Shown here: positions 8,832 to 18,842 of the stretch, one piece after another
Layout of the letters: every line of letters starts with the position of its first letter
How positions within the stretch are numbered: position 1 is the stretch's first letter
NCBI GenBank assembly: GCA_900696525.1
Contig: CAADGL010000011.1
Coordinates: forward strand, 62,001-126,000
Length of the DNA stretch: 64,000 nt
Reading direction: 5' to 3'
From: an uncultured Planctomycetota bacterium
GTDB lineage: Bacteria; Planctomycetota; Phycisphaerae; UBA1845; Fen-1342
Program-made: the position numbers and the translations under genes
Notes under the pieces: generated by a model
What the model was told of the DNA's origin: nothing
Database searches by the model: none
Seen by the model: the letters and a program-made list of their open reading frames with translations, nothing else

Positions 8832-9356
8832 TCAGAATCGCAGCCGGCTCGAGTAGTACACGCGCCCAAATCGCGTCGCGGCCCAGTACCAGTCACGCGA
8901 TCCCGCGAAATCCACCGTCGCCTTCGCGATCGCGGTATCCGGCGTGAGAATCAGCCAGTGTTTCTTGGCCACGAACTCGTGCACGACGACGCCGATGTTC
9001 CACGTCACGTTATCCGGCGCCGCCGTCGTCAGCCCGCCGCCCGTGTTGTCTGCCAGCCAGCACTCCACCAGGTTGAACACTCCGTTGGCCAGGCGGAACG
9101 TCGTCGGGATCGCGCTGCCGGCCTGCGGGTCGACATCCATGGCGATCGAGACCGTCCAGTCGGGAAACAGCCGGCCGGCCAGCTCGCGGATAAAGTCGGC
9201 GTGCGCGCGGATTTCGTCGTCGGCCCGCGAGAGCGGCGCCCGAAGCTGGGCCAGCGCCGTCGCGAGCTGAACGGCGGCGGTCTGCGGTGAGCCGGCCAGC
9301 ACGGGCCCGCGCGCCAGGTCGGGCCCGAAGAACTCGATGTGACGGCGGTCGGCCAT
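8832..9356 (-). CDS. Hypothetical protein, 174 residues
   Basis: I do not recognise this family. The ATG at 9356 follows a good AAGGAG, which decides the start; the reading frame stays open further upstream but that part is low-complexity Arg/Gly. The protein has no signal peptide and no membrane segment. The middle is acidic and helical (SRADDEIRAHADFIRELAGRL, about residues 43-63). The C-terminal half is rich in aromatic residues and beta-strand-like (NVTWNIGVVVHEFVAKKHWL; DWYWAATRFGRVYYSSR), and it ends in RF. Balanced composition and a proper ribosome site suggest a real soluble protein of unknown role, alone between mutS2 and sucC. Confidence 0.65.
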   Translation of the reverse strand: MADRRHIEFFGPDLARGPVLAGSPQTAAVQLATALAQLRAPLSRADDEIRAHADFIRELAGRLFPDWTVSIAMDVDPQAGSAIPTTFRLANGVFNLVECWLADNTGGGLTTAAPDNVTWNIGVVVHEFVAKKHWLILTPDTAIAKATVDFAGSRDWYWAATRFGRVYYSSRLRF

Positions 9357-9706
9357 TGCGCGCTCCTTGCACGCCGGCGGCGGCGGGTCCCCGCGTCGCC
9401 CTCCGGCCTGACGCCTTACTCTAGACACTCTAGACGGGCGGGTCAACCCCCCCCGAAGACGTGCGGCACGGGCCAGCAGCCCGGGCGCGCCATCCGGCGC
9501 GGATTCCCCGTCCCGTATCACGCACCCACCCGCGCGACCCGCACGCACGACCCGCATGCGCGACGACGCCCCACCGCGCCCGGACGCACCTCTCAAGCCG
9601 CGCCCGCGTTGGCGATCGCTCCGCCGTCCGGCTAGACTGCCGCCGAGCCGCCCCATGGGCCCGCGCCACGGGCGGCCGCCATCTATCAGTGGAGGTTTGA
9701 AAGCGG
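9357..9706. other. Divergent intergenic region with a candidate sucC promoter
   Basis: 350 bp between two divergent genes. On the plus strand TTGGCG (9609-9614), 18 nt, then TAGACT (9633-9638) is a plausible promoter for sucC with a leader of about 60 nt. Near 9419-9437 the 9-mer ACTCTAGAC is repeated in tandem. The remainder is C-rich and has no visible gene. Confidence 0.4.
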
Positions 9707-10867
9707 ATGAAGATCCACGAATACCAGGCCCGGGCGCTGCTCGCGGCCGCTGGGCTCCCCGTCCCAGCCAGCGCCGTGATCGACCGCGCAGACCAGGCCG
9801 CCGCCGCGTTCAGGCAGGTTTCTGCCCCGCGCGTCGTCGTCAAGGCCCAGGTCCATGCCGGCGGGCGCGGCAAGGCCGGCTACGTCGTGCTGGTGAACTC
9901 GGCGGATGAAGCCGCCCGCCACGCCGAACGCATGTTCCGCGAGCCCATGGTCAGCAGGCAGACCGGCCCGCAGGGCGTGCAGGTCCGCAAGATTCTGCTG
10001 GCCCCCGCCGTCGAGATCGAAAAGGAGTTCTACGTCGGCTGCGTCGTCGACCGCGCCCGCCGCACGCCCGTCATGATGGCCAGCGCCGAGGGCGGCGTCG
10101 AGATCGAGGAGGTCGCGGCCCGCAACCCGGCGGCGATCCGCAAGGCCTGGTTCCACCCGCACCTCGGCCTCCAGCGCTTCCAGGCCGCCGCCCTGGCCGC
10201 GGGAATCGGCCTGCACGGCGAGCAGGCGAAGGCCGCCGCCGACATGATGCTGAAGCTCGCGAAGCTGATGATCGAGAAAGACTGCTCGCTGGTGGAGATC
10301 AACCCGCTGGTGCGCACGCGCGCCGGCGAGATGCTCGCCATCGACGCGAAGTTCAACTTCGACGACAATGCGCTTTTCCGGCACCCCGACGTGCAGGCGC
10401 TCTTCGACCCGCACGAGGAGAACCCCGCCGAGCTGCGCGCCAAGGAGCACAACCTCAGCTACATCGCCCTCGACGGCAACATCGGCTGCCTGGTCAACGG
10501 CGCCGGACTCGCCATGAGCACCATGGACATCATCAAGCTCCATGGCGGCGAGCCGGCGAACTTCCTCGACGTCGGCGGCAGCGTCACCCCGGAGGGCGCC
10601 GTCGAGGCCTTCCGCATCATCCTCGCCGACACGCGCGTCAAGGGCGTGCTCGTGAACATCTTCGGCGGCATCGCCAAGTGCGACGTGATCGCCGACGCGC
10701 TCATCAAGGCCGCCCGCGAGATCGGCTTTCGCGTGCCGGTCGTCGTGCGGCTCGAGGGCACCAACGTCGAGATCGCCCGAAAAATGCTCAAGGAGGCCGA
10801 CATCCCGCAGCTCAAGCCCGCCGCCGACCTGACCGACGCGGCGAAGCTCGTCTGCGCGGCGGTATAG
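9707..10867 (+). CDS. sucC: Succinyl-CoA synthetase, beta subunit (ADP-forming type)
   Basis: Beta subunit of the TCA-cycle enzyme interconverting succinyl-CoA and succinate with nucleotide phosphorylation. The 386-residue length is normal. The N-terminal ATP-grasp domain (MKIHEYQARALLAAAGLPVP; VKAQVHAGGRGKAGYV near 44-60) and the C-terminal ligase domain (IGCLVNGAGLAMSTMDIIK; GVLVNIFGGIAKCDVIA) are clear. GGAGG lies 9 nt before the ATG. sucD is normally immediately downstream, but here the next gene is convergent and no sucD occurs in the window, so the alpha subunit must be encoded elsewhere if the complex is functional. Confidence 0.95.
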   Translation: MKIHEYQARALLAAAGLPVPASAVIDRADQAAAAFRQVSAPRVVVKAQVHAGGRGKAGYVVLVNSADEAARHAERMFREPMVSRQTGPQGVQVRKILLAPAVEIEKEFYVGCVVDRARRTPVMMASAEGGVEIEEVAARNPAAIRKAWFHPHLGLQRFQAAALAAGIGLHGEQAKAAADMMLKLAKLMIEKDCSLVEINPLVRTRAGEMLAIDAKFNFDDNALFRHPDVQALFDPHEENPAELRAKEHNLSYIALDGNIGCLVNGAGLAMSTMDIIKLHGGEPANFLDVGGSVTPEGAVEAFRIILADTRVKGVLVNIFGGIAKCDVIADALIKAAREIGFRVPVVVRLEGTNVEIARKMLKEADIPQLKPAADLTDAAKLVCAAV

Positions 10868-10895
10868 CCGCCGCGCCCGCGCGGGTTGCCCGCGG

Positions 10896-12716
<1,821 letters not shown>

Positions 12717-12744
12717 GAGCCGATCGGTATCCCGTGCGTGCGGC

Positions 12745-12776
12745 GAAACCCCGCGGGTGTGAAACCCCGCAGGTAG
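12745..12776. repeat. Tandem 16-bp repeat, two units
   Basis: Two adjacent 16-bp units (12745-12760 and 12761-12776) share GAAACCCCGC followed by GGGTGT or AGGTAG. They lie just upstream of the symporter start, in the region divergent to the GH63-like gene. Function unknown. Confidence 0.5.
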
Positions 12777-12936
12777 CATGAACGCGGCGTAGCGTCGTCA
12801 CGCGAGGCTCATCCGTCAAGCCCGGCTCCGCCGTTGCGATCGACGCCAGACGCGCGGCGCCAACCCCCTGCCGCGACGGCGCGGCAGCGGCTAACCTAAC
12901 GCCCCGGCGCGCACCGCGCCCGCTGGAGACCAGACG

Positions 12937-15696
12937 ATGCCGTGCCGCTTGCCGTCGCGCCGCCAGGGCCCTGGAGCGCTTGCCGCGCCCCGCGGTCGCC
13001 GGCGCGTTGGCGCCTCGCGGGTCCGCACCGCGGAGCAGGCCCGGCTGGAGGAAGACCGGCTCGGGCGTCAGGCGTGGAAACTCTGGGGCCCCTACCTCAG
13101 CGAGCGGCAATGGGGCACGGTACGCGAGGACTACAGCCCGAGCGGGACGGCGTGGGAGTACTTTCCGCACGATCACGCGCGAAGCCGGGCCTATCGCTGG
13201 GGCGAAGACGGGCTGGGCGGCTTTGCCGACGCCAAGCAGCACGTCTGCCTGGGCCTGGCGTTGTGGAACCACGTCGACCCGATCCTGAAAGAGCGGCTCT
13301 TCGGCCTGACCAACAGCGAAGGAAACCACGGCGAGGACGTCAAGGAGCTGTACTACTACCTCGACGGCACGCCGACGCACTCATACATGAAGATGCTCTA
13401 CAAATACCCGCAGCGGGCCTTCCCGTACGCCGTGCTCGTCGGCGAGGCCCGCCGCCGCGGACTAGCCGAGCCGGAGTTCGAGCTCCTCGACACGGGCATC
13501 TTCGACGACGACGCCTACTTCGACGTTCTCATCGAGTATGCCAAGGCCGGCCCGCGCGACATCCTGCTGCGGGTCACGGCCAGCAACCGCGGACCACGCG
13601 CGGCCCCGCTCGACCTGCTCGTGCAGCTCTGGTTCCGCAACACATGGTCCTGGACAGCGGACGCGCCGCGCCCGGAGCTGCGCCGCACGCCGCCCGGTGC
13701 CCTGACGCTGCAACATCCGCGCGCCGGCGACTACTGCTTCCACGCCGACGGCCCCGACGAGCTGCTCCTGTGCGAGAACGAGACAAACCCGCGGCTGTTC
13801 GGCCTGTCGGCCAACGGCCGATTCAAGGACGCCTTTCACGACTACGTCATCCACGGCGACAGCGCCTCCGTGACGAGCGCCGAGACCGGCACCAAGGCCG
13901 CCGCCCGCTTCCGGCTCGGAATCCCCGCCGGCGGGTCGAAATCGGTGCGCGCGCGCCTGTCGCCGACGGCGCTTGAGCGGCCGTTCTTCGACTTCAACCG
14001 CGTCCTGGCCGCGCGGGCCCACGAGGCCGACGAGTTCTACGCGGCGCTGCAACGCGACATCGCCGACGCCGACGCTCGGCTCGTCCAGCGCCAGGCGCTC
14101 GCCGGCCTGCTGTGGAGCAAGCAGTTCTACCACTACGACGTCGACCAGTGGCTCGTCGGCGATCCGGCCCAGCCGCCTCCGCCGCCGCAGCGCCTGCGCG
14201 GCCGCAACTCCGACTGGGAGCACCTGCACAACGACGACGTCATCAGCATGCCCGACAAGTGGGAGTACCCGTGGTACGCCGCCTGGGACCTCGCGTTTCA
14301 CTGCCTGCCGCTGGCGCTGATCGATGCCGAGTTCGCCAAGCAGCAGCTCGACCTGCTGACGCGCGAATGGTACATGCACCCCAACGGCCAGCTACCCGCC
14401 TACGAGTGGGCCTTCGGCGACGTCAACCCTCCGGTCCACGCCTGGGCCACCTGGCGCGTCTTCCAGATCGACCGACGACAGCGCGGCGACGCCGGCGACC
14501 TGAAGTTCCTCGAGCGCGTCTTTCACAAGCTGCTGCTCAACTTCACCTGGTGGGTCAACCGCAAGGACGCCGACGGCCGCAACGTCTTCCAGGGCGGATT
14601 CCTCGGCCTCGATAACATCGGCGTCTTCGACCGCAGCGCCCCGCTGCCCACCGGCGGCCATATCGACCAGTCCGACGGCACAAGCTGGATGGCGATGTAC
14701 TGCCTCAACCTGCTGCGCATCTCGCTCGAGCTCGCTTGCCACAACGACGTCTACGAGGACATCGCCACCAAGTTCTTCGAGCACTTCCTGCACATCGCCG
14801 AGGCCATGACCAGCATCGGCGCTCCACCGCACGCGATCATCGGCGGCGCCGCGAGCGCGCTCGACGGCGAGGGGCTGGGCTTGTGGGACGAGCACGACAA
14901 GTTCTACTACGACGTGCTGAACCTGCCCGACGGCCGCAAGCTGCCGCTGAAGATTCGCTCGATGGTCGGCCTGATCCCGTTGTTCGCGGTCGAGACGCTC
15001 GAGCCCGAGACGCTCGACCGCCTGCCGAATTTCAAACGCCGCCTCGAGTGGTACCTCGGCCACCGCCCCGATCTCGCCGCGCTCGTCTCGCGCTGGCACC
15101 AGCCCGGCCGCGGCGAACGCCGGCTGCTCAGCCTGCTGCGCGGCCACCGCATGAAACGCCTGCTCGTGCGCATGCTCGACGAATCCGAGTTCCTGTCCGA
15201 CTACGGCGTACGCGCCCTGTCGAAGCACCACGAGCGGCATCCCTACGTCTTCTGGGCCGACGGAACCCCCCTCGAAGTCCGTTATCAGCCCGGCGAGTCG
15301 CAGAGCGGCGTGTTCGGCGGGAACTCCAACTGGCGCGGACCGATCTGGATGCCCGTCAATTACCTCATCATCGAGTCGCTCCAGAAGTTCCACCACTACT
15401 ACGGCGACGACTTCCGAGTCGAGTGCCCCACCGGCTCCGGCCGCTTCGTGACGATCAACGACGTCGCTGACGAGCTCACGCGCCGCCTGACGCGCCTGTT
15501 CCTGCGCGACGCCGACGGCCGCCGGCCCGTCTTCGGCGACTGCGAGAAGCAGCAGCGCGACCCCCACTTCCGCGACCATGTGCTGTTCTACGAGTACTTC
15601 CACGGCGACACGGGCCGCGGCGTCGGCGCCTCGCACCAGACCGGCTGGACGAGCCTGGTGGCCAAGCTGCTCCAGCCGCGCCGCCCACTGCACTAG
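12937..15696 (+). CDS. GH63-like glycosidase (mannosyl-oligosaccharide glucosidase superfamily)
   Basis: A large cytoplasmic protein (919 residues, no signal peptide) resembling glucosidases with an (alpha/alpha)6 barrel of the GH63/MGH type. Supporting segments: N-terminal beta region ([39 protein letters not shown]), [53 protein letters not shown] (the Asp region where the family has its general acid), [14 protein letters not shown] near the end, and a final [11 protein letters not shown]. The likely role is hydrolysis of alpha-glucosides or turnover of a compatible-solute glycoside. The first 35 residues are low complexity, so the true start could be internal. The stop codon coincides with the end of a MITE-like repeat. 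Confidence 0.82.
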   Translation: MPCRLPSRRQGPGALAAPRGRRRVGASRVRTAEQARLEEDRLGRQAWKLWGPYLSERQWGTVREDYSPSGTAWEYFPHDHARSRAYRWGEDGLGGFADAKQHVCLGLALWNHVDPILKERLFGLTNSEGNHGEDVKELYYYLDGTPTHSYMKMLYKYPQRAFPYAVLVGEARRRGLAEPEFELLDTGIFDDDAYFDVLIEYAKAGPRDILLRVTASNRGPRAAPLDLLVQLWFRNTWSWTADAPRPELRRTPPGALTLQHPRAGDYCFHADGPDELLLCENETNPRLFGLSANGRFKDAFHDYVIHGDSASVTSAETGTKAAARFRLGIPAGGSKSVRARLSPTALERPFFDFNRVLAARAHEADEFYAALQRDIADADARLVQRQALAGLLWSKQFYHYDVDQWLVGDPAQPPPPPQRLRGRNSDWEHLHNDDVISMPDKWEYPWYAAWDLAFHCLPLALIDAEFAKQQLDLLTREWYMHPNGQLPAYEWAFGDVNPPVHAWATWRVFQIDRRQRGDAGDLKFLERVFHKLLLNFTWWVNRKDADGRNVFQGGFLGLDNIGVFDRSAPLPTGGHIDQSDGTSWMAMYCLNLLRISLELACHNDVYEDIATKFFEHFLHIAEAMTSIGAPPHAIIGGAASALDGEGLGLWDEHDKFYYDVLNLPDGRKLPLKIRSMVGLIPLFAVETLEPETLDRLPNFKRRLEWYLGHRPDLAALVSRWHQPGRGERRLLSLLRGHRMKRLLVRMLDESEFLSDYGVRALSKHHERHPYVFWADGTPLEVRYQPGESQSGVFGGNSNWRGPIWMPVNYLIIESLQKFHHYYGDDFRVECPTGSGRFVTINDVADELTRRLTRLFLRDADGRRPVFGDCEKQQRDPHFRDHVLFYEYFHGDTGRGVGASHQTGWTSLVAKLLQPRRPLH

Positions 15697-15824
15697 TGTC
15701 GTGCCTCGCAAGTAACGGCCTGTCCCTATGCAGGGTGGGGCGGGCTTCCAGCCCGCCCGAGCGGGCAAGATGCCCGCTCCACCCATCCGTGATACCGTCA
15801 CATTTCTGCGAGGCACTACACTAG
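15693..15824. mobile_element. MITE-like non-autonomous element with terminal inverted repeats
   Basis: A 132-bp palindromic unit. Ends: TGTCGTGCCTCGCA (15697-15710) and TGCGAGGCACTACA (15807-15820) are inverted repeats with one mismatch, flanked on both sides by CTAG (15693-15696 and 15821-15824), a possible 4-bp target duplication. Inside are two perfect hairpins, 15738-15758 (8-bp stem) and 15759-15779 (9-bp stem), enclosed by an outer GGGTG/CACCC stem. There is no coding capacity. The left CTAG contains the stop codon of the glycosidase gene. The parent transposase is not in the window. Confidence 0.65.
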
Positions 15825-15974
15825 CCAGTGCCGATCATCCAACGCCCGCTCTAGGCTTGCGAAAGCGCCTAGAATGTACTACTGTGGTCGCTTTGCCGCA
15901 GGGAAGCGGCGAAGCCGCAATGGCCGGTCGTGCGCGGACGACCGATAGAATCCGGTAGCCCAGGAGGCCCCAAT

Positions 15975-16820
15975 ATGCCGCCACGCGCCACGTGGACCGG
16001 ACAACTGCGCATCTCGCTGGTCGCGTTCCCCGTCCGCCTTTACAGCGCCGTCAGCAGCGCCTCGCGCGTCTCGATGAACCAGCTCCACAAGGACTGCGGT
16101 CGCCGGCTTCGGCAGCAGATGGTCTGCCCGGAGCACGGGGCGGTTGAGCGGACCGATATCGTCAAGGGCTACGAGTACGAGAAGGACAAGTACGTCATCA
16201 TCGACGAAGCCGACCTGGAGAAGGTGCGGCTCGACACCACGCGCACCATCGACATCCTCCAGTTCGTCTCGGCCGACGAACTCGACCCGCTCTACGAGGA
16301 AAGCGCCCACTACGTCGGCCCCGACGGCGCCATGGCCGAAGAGGCCTTCCGGGTCGTGCGCGAGGCCCTGCGCCAGTCAAGGAAGGTCGGCATCGGCCGC
16401 GTCGTCATCGCCGGACGCGAACGCATCGTCGCCCTCAAGCCCCACGACCGCGGCTTCGTCCTGAGCACGCTTCGCTCGGCGGACGAGGTGCGCGCCGCCG
16501 GACCCTATTTCGAGGGCATCAAGGACGCGGAGATCAGCCAGGACCAGCTTCAGCTCGCGGCCCAGCTCATCGAAAGCAAGAGCGCTTTGCTCGACATCAG
16601 CGCCTTCCACGACCGCTACCAGGACAGCCTGATGGAGGTCATCAAGGCCAAGATCGCCGGCGCAGAGCCCGTCGTCTCGCCGGAGGCTGAGGTCGGCCAA
16701 GTGATCAATCTGATGGAGGCCCTGAAGCGCAGCCTCGAGCAGGAGCCCGTCAAGAAGCCCGCCGCCAAGAGCGTCAAGACCCCGGCGGCCAAGGCCAAGC
16801 GCGCCAGAAAGTCCGGCTGA
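15975..16820 (+). CDS. ku: Ku protein, prokaryotic NHEJ
   Basis: DNA end-binding protein of bacterial non-homologous end joining; homodimers thread onto double-strand breaks and recruit ligase D. 281 residues, normal for the family. Motifs: RATWTGQLRISLVAFPVRLYSA at the start, HKDCGRRLRQQMVCPEHG, KGYEYEKDKYVIIDEADLEK, FVSADELDPLYEESAHYVGPD and YQDSLMEVIKAKI. The last 30 residues form a Lys/Ala-rich tail (KKPAAKSVKTPAAKAKRARK), typical of the DNA-binding extensions of bacterial Ku. AGGAGG precedes the ATG by 7-8 nt. No ligD is in the window. Confidence 0.95.
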   Translation: MPPRATWTGQLRISLVAFPVRLYSAVSSASRVSMNQLHKDCGRRLRQQMVCPEHGAVERTDIVKGYEYEKDKYVIIDEADLEKVRLDTTRTIDILQFVSADELDPLYEESAHYVGPDGAMAEEAFRVVREALRQSRKVGIGRVVIAGRERIVALKPHDRGFVLSTLRSADEVRAAGPYFEGIKDAEISQDQLQLAAQLIESKSALLDISAFHDRYQDSLMEVIKAKIAGAEPVVSPEAEVGQVINLMEALKRSLEQEPVKKPAAKSVKTPAAKAKRARKSG

Positions 16821-16844
16821 GCCGGGAGCCCGCAACACGTCGGG

Positions 16845-16865
16845 CGCGCACGCCGCGCGTGCGCG
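16845..16865. terminator. Perfect hairpin downstream of ku
   Basis: CGCGCACGC (16845-16853), CGC loop, GCGTGCGCG (16857-16865): a perfect 9-bp stem 25 bp after the ku stop. No U-tract follows, so it may be an RNA 3'-end stabiliser or a weak terminator. Confidence 0.4.
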
Positions 16866-17288
16866 GGTGTGCGAGCCAGGGCGCAGCGCCGGCCAGCGCA
16901 GCCCAAACGCCACATCGATCGCCGGCGCCCTGGCACATGGCTCCTCTTCAAAAAGTGCGTTATCGCCCCCGGCTTCATTCGCGCCTTGACATTCTCACAT
17001 CAGGCAACCCTGCGCCCGCTTGGCCAGCTCCAACCACCGCGCAGTTCTCGCGGCGCATTTCTTACCGGCCGGCGCGGCGCGATAACCCTCCCCCCCACCG
17101 CGCAATTCCGCCAATCGCACAAACTGCCGTTTGCCATCCTCCCCATCCATTCGCACATTTCCCCTGTCCGCCGTTGCGGGTGTCGCCAGACCCCCGTCGC
17201 GGGCGGGCTTACGCGGAGCAGGCCGAGGCCCGCCGGGGTGCGGCCACCGCAGAGACCAGTTGTCGCGACGCGGTCTTTCAGGCAAGAG
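16866..17288. other. Non-coding stretch upstream of the tad operon
   Basis: About 420 bp without a credible gene. Open frames here have low-complexity, out-of-pattern protein sequences and no ribosome site. TTGACA occurs at 16986-16991 but has no matching -10 at the right distance. The promoter of the tad operon should lie here; I cannot place it. Confidence 0.45.
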
Positions 17289-17395
17289 CGGCAGGTTGTT
17301 CCTGCCGGGCTTTCCGGAGTGGGAAATCCGGCGGCCTTAGAAGTTGCACAGGGACGGTCTGGGTACCCGCGGCGGCGTGCCGCGGCACAGTGCAA
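17289..17395 (+). promoter_or_regulatory. Structured 5' leader of the flp pilin mRNA
   Basis: Three successive inverted repeats lie directly before flp. The first is CGGCAGG/CCTGCCG (17289-17307, 5-nt loop). The second is CCGGA/TCCGG (17314-17331), which competes with a TTTCC/GGAAA pairing (17311-17326). The third is TTGCAC (17344-17349) with GTGCAA (17390-17395), closing an inner CCGCGGC/GCCGCGG hairpin (17367-17385). The ribosome site AAAGGGAG follows at once. The pairing is seen in the sequence; a regulatory role is inferred. It does not match a riboswitch class I know. Confidence 0.5.
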
Positions 17396-17410
17396 AGAAA
17401 GGGAGATCTC

Positions 17411-17584
17411 ATGCAGGCTTTTCTGAATCGCGCGAAGGCGTTCCTGGTCAATGAAGACGGCCCGACCGCGACTGAGTACGCGGTTCTGCTGGCGCTGATC
17501 ATCGTCGTGTCGATCGGCGTCATTACCACGCTGGGCCAGAACATTGCGGCCCGCTTCCAGGATGTCGCGGACGCCACCGGCTAA
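17411..17584 (+). CDS. flp: Flp-family type IVb pilin
   Basis: Major subunit of the Tad (tight adherence) pilus. 57 residues, typical for Flp. After a short leader (MQAFLNRAKAFLVNEDG) comes the pilin motif PTATEYAVLLALIIVVSIGV, with the conserved Glu and Tyr next to the hydrophobic segment. The prepilin peptidase should cut just before it. The mature protein ends in GQNIAARFQDVADATG. GGGAG lies 6 nt upstream of the ATG. It is first in the tad operon, behind a structured leader, and a strong hairpin follows it, consistent with pilin being made in excess over the assembly machinery. Confidence 0.95.
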   Translation: MQAFLNRAKAFLVNEDGPTATEYAVLLALIIVVSIGVITTLGQNIAARFQDVADATG

Positions 17585-17618
17585 CGCCGCGGGACAGGGT
17601 CGTCCCGTGTGAAAGCTG

Positions 17619-17668
17619 CGACGGCGGCGGCCCGCACGCGCGGTCCGCCGCCGCCGTCGTAGTCTTAT
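17619..17668 (+). terminator. Terminator or attenuator after flp
   Basis: CGACGGCGGCGG (17619-17630) pairs perfectly over 12 bp with CCGCCGCCGTCG (17648-17659), and TAGTCTTATT follows. A smaller CGGGAC/GTCCCG hairpin (17590-17607) precedes it. Placed between flp and tadV, it probably ends most flp transcripts. Confidence 0.6.
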
Positions 17669-17749
17669 TCGCCCGGCCGAATCGATTGGCCGATGGAACA
17701 TGGGGCCGCTAACCGGCGGCCGCGCACAACCTGCGAAGGGCTGAGCACG

Positions 17750-18301
17750 ATGTGGGGTTTCTGGGAAACGACGCTGGCGCTGCTGATACCGGCGACGCTG
17801 TATGCCTCGTGGGTCGACTACGCCCAGCGGCGCGTGCCGAACTGGCTGAACGCAGCGATTGCGCTCGCCGGGCTCGGGGCGCAATTCGCGTACTTCGGCT
17901 GGGCCGGAGTCGGAGCGGGGTTGCTGGGGCTGCTGGTCGGATTTGCGCTGCTCATCGTGCCGTGGGCGATGCACGGCATGGGAGCGGGCGATGTGAAATT
18001 GATGGCGGCGATCGGCTGCTGGCTGGGACCCTGGCTGACCTTCGTCAGCTTCGCGGCCGGCGCGCTGGTCGGTGGTCTGGTCGCCGTGGCGATGATCGTC
18101 TCCAGCGGGCGCGTGGTTCACGCGTACAGCAACCTTCAGACGATCCGCACGAAACTGCGGCGGTGGGACACGGCGTTCGGGGAGTACGGGGGCGCGCGGA
18201 CGTTCGGCAACACGAGTCAGCTCCTGCCGTACGGGGTTCCGTTGACGGCGGGGATGATCGGCGTGCTGCTGACCTACTACGCGGGAGGGTGGTTGTCGTG
18301 A
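17750..18301 (+). CDS. tadV: Prepilin peptidase (A24A family, TadV/CpaA)
   Basis: Inner-membrane aspartyl protease that removes the leader of Flp and of the TadE/F pseudopilins. 183 residues with about six hydrophobic segments. Both catalytic aspartates are in their usual settings: Asp in SWVDYAQRRVPNWLN (near residue 24) and Asp in the GMGAGDVKLMAAIG motif (near residue 82). This is the short CpaA-type form without the N-methylation domain. An AAGGG precedes the ATG; an in-frame ATG 57 nt upstream is less likely. Its stop overlaps the GTG start of the next gene, indicating translational coupling. Confidence 0.92.
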   Translation: MWGFWETTLALLIPATLYASWVDYAQRRVPNWLNAAIALAGLGAQFAYFGWAGVGAGLLGLLVGFALLIVPWAMHGMGAGDVKLMAAIGCWLGPWLTFVSFAAGALVGGLVAVAMIVSSGRVVHAYSNLQTIRTKLRRWDTAFGEYGGARTFGNTSQLLPYGVPLTAGMIGVLLTYYAGGWLS

Positions 18302-18699
18302 TTCGAACCAGAGGGAAGAAGCAACGTAGAGGCGCGGCCGCGGTCGAGATGGCCCTGGTCATGCCCGTCCTGTTCCTGATGCTGTTCGGGATCATCGAGT
18401 TCGGGTGGATGCTGAGCGTGCAGAACTCGCTGGTGAACGCGGCCCGCGAGGGCGCCCGGACCGGCGCGCTGCTCGGCTACGGCGCCGAGGACATGCAGGA
18501 GCGCATCACCGAGGTGCTCACGCCGATGGGACTCCAGGACAAGGTCTCGGTCACGCTCACCGAGGCGACCGACGGCAACCCGTCGGTCGGCGTCGAGCTC
18601 AGCGTGCAGCGCTCGCAGATTTCGTTGTTGCAGAACTTCTTCGGGTTCTCGGACGGAACGCTCCAGGCGCGTTGCTGGATGCGCAAGGAAGGCATGTAG
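18298..18699 (+). CDS. tadE: TadE-like pseudopilin
   Basis: Minor pilin of the Tad apparatus. A GTG start (18298) overlaps the TGA of tadV, with GGAGG 9 nt upstream. The 133 residues show the TadE signature: a basic leader (RTRGKKQRRGAAAVEMALV) with the processing-site Gly-Ala and Glu, one N-terminal membrane helix (VMPVLFLMLFGIIEFGWML), then NSLVNAAREGARTGALLG. The rest is a small extracytoplasmic domain with a C-terminal Cys (QARCWMRKEGM). Confidence 0.9.
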   Translation: MIRTRGKKQRRGAAAVEMALVMPVLFLMLFGIIEFGWMLSVQNSLVNAAREGARTGALLGYGAEDMQERITEVLTPMGLQDKVSVTLTEATDGNPSVGVELSVQRSQISLLQNFFGFSDGTLQARCWMRKEGM

Positions 18700-18842
18700 T
18701 CTTCCGCGCGCCGGAGCGGACACGCTCCCCGGGCCCTGCACGTGCGCAGCCCGGGGCGCAGGCGGTCGGCGAACTGCGGCTCGCGCGCGAGCCGCGCACG
18801 CTTGCGCCGCCGAAGGGGCGAAGCCACTAAGGAAGCAAGAGC

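Noticed and set aside
16986-16991. TTGACA as the tad operon promoter
   Set aside because: No -10-like hexamer occurs 15-19 nt downstream.
16859-17584. Longer open frame reading into flp
   Set aside because: The flp start with its own ribosome site and the normal 57-residue length are decisive; the upstream part is low-complexity and covers the structured leader.
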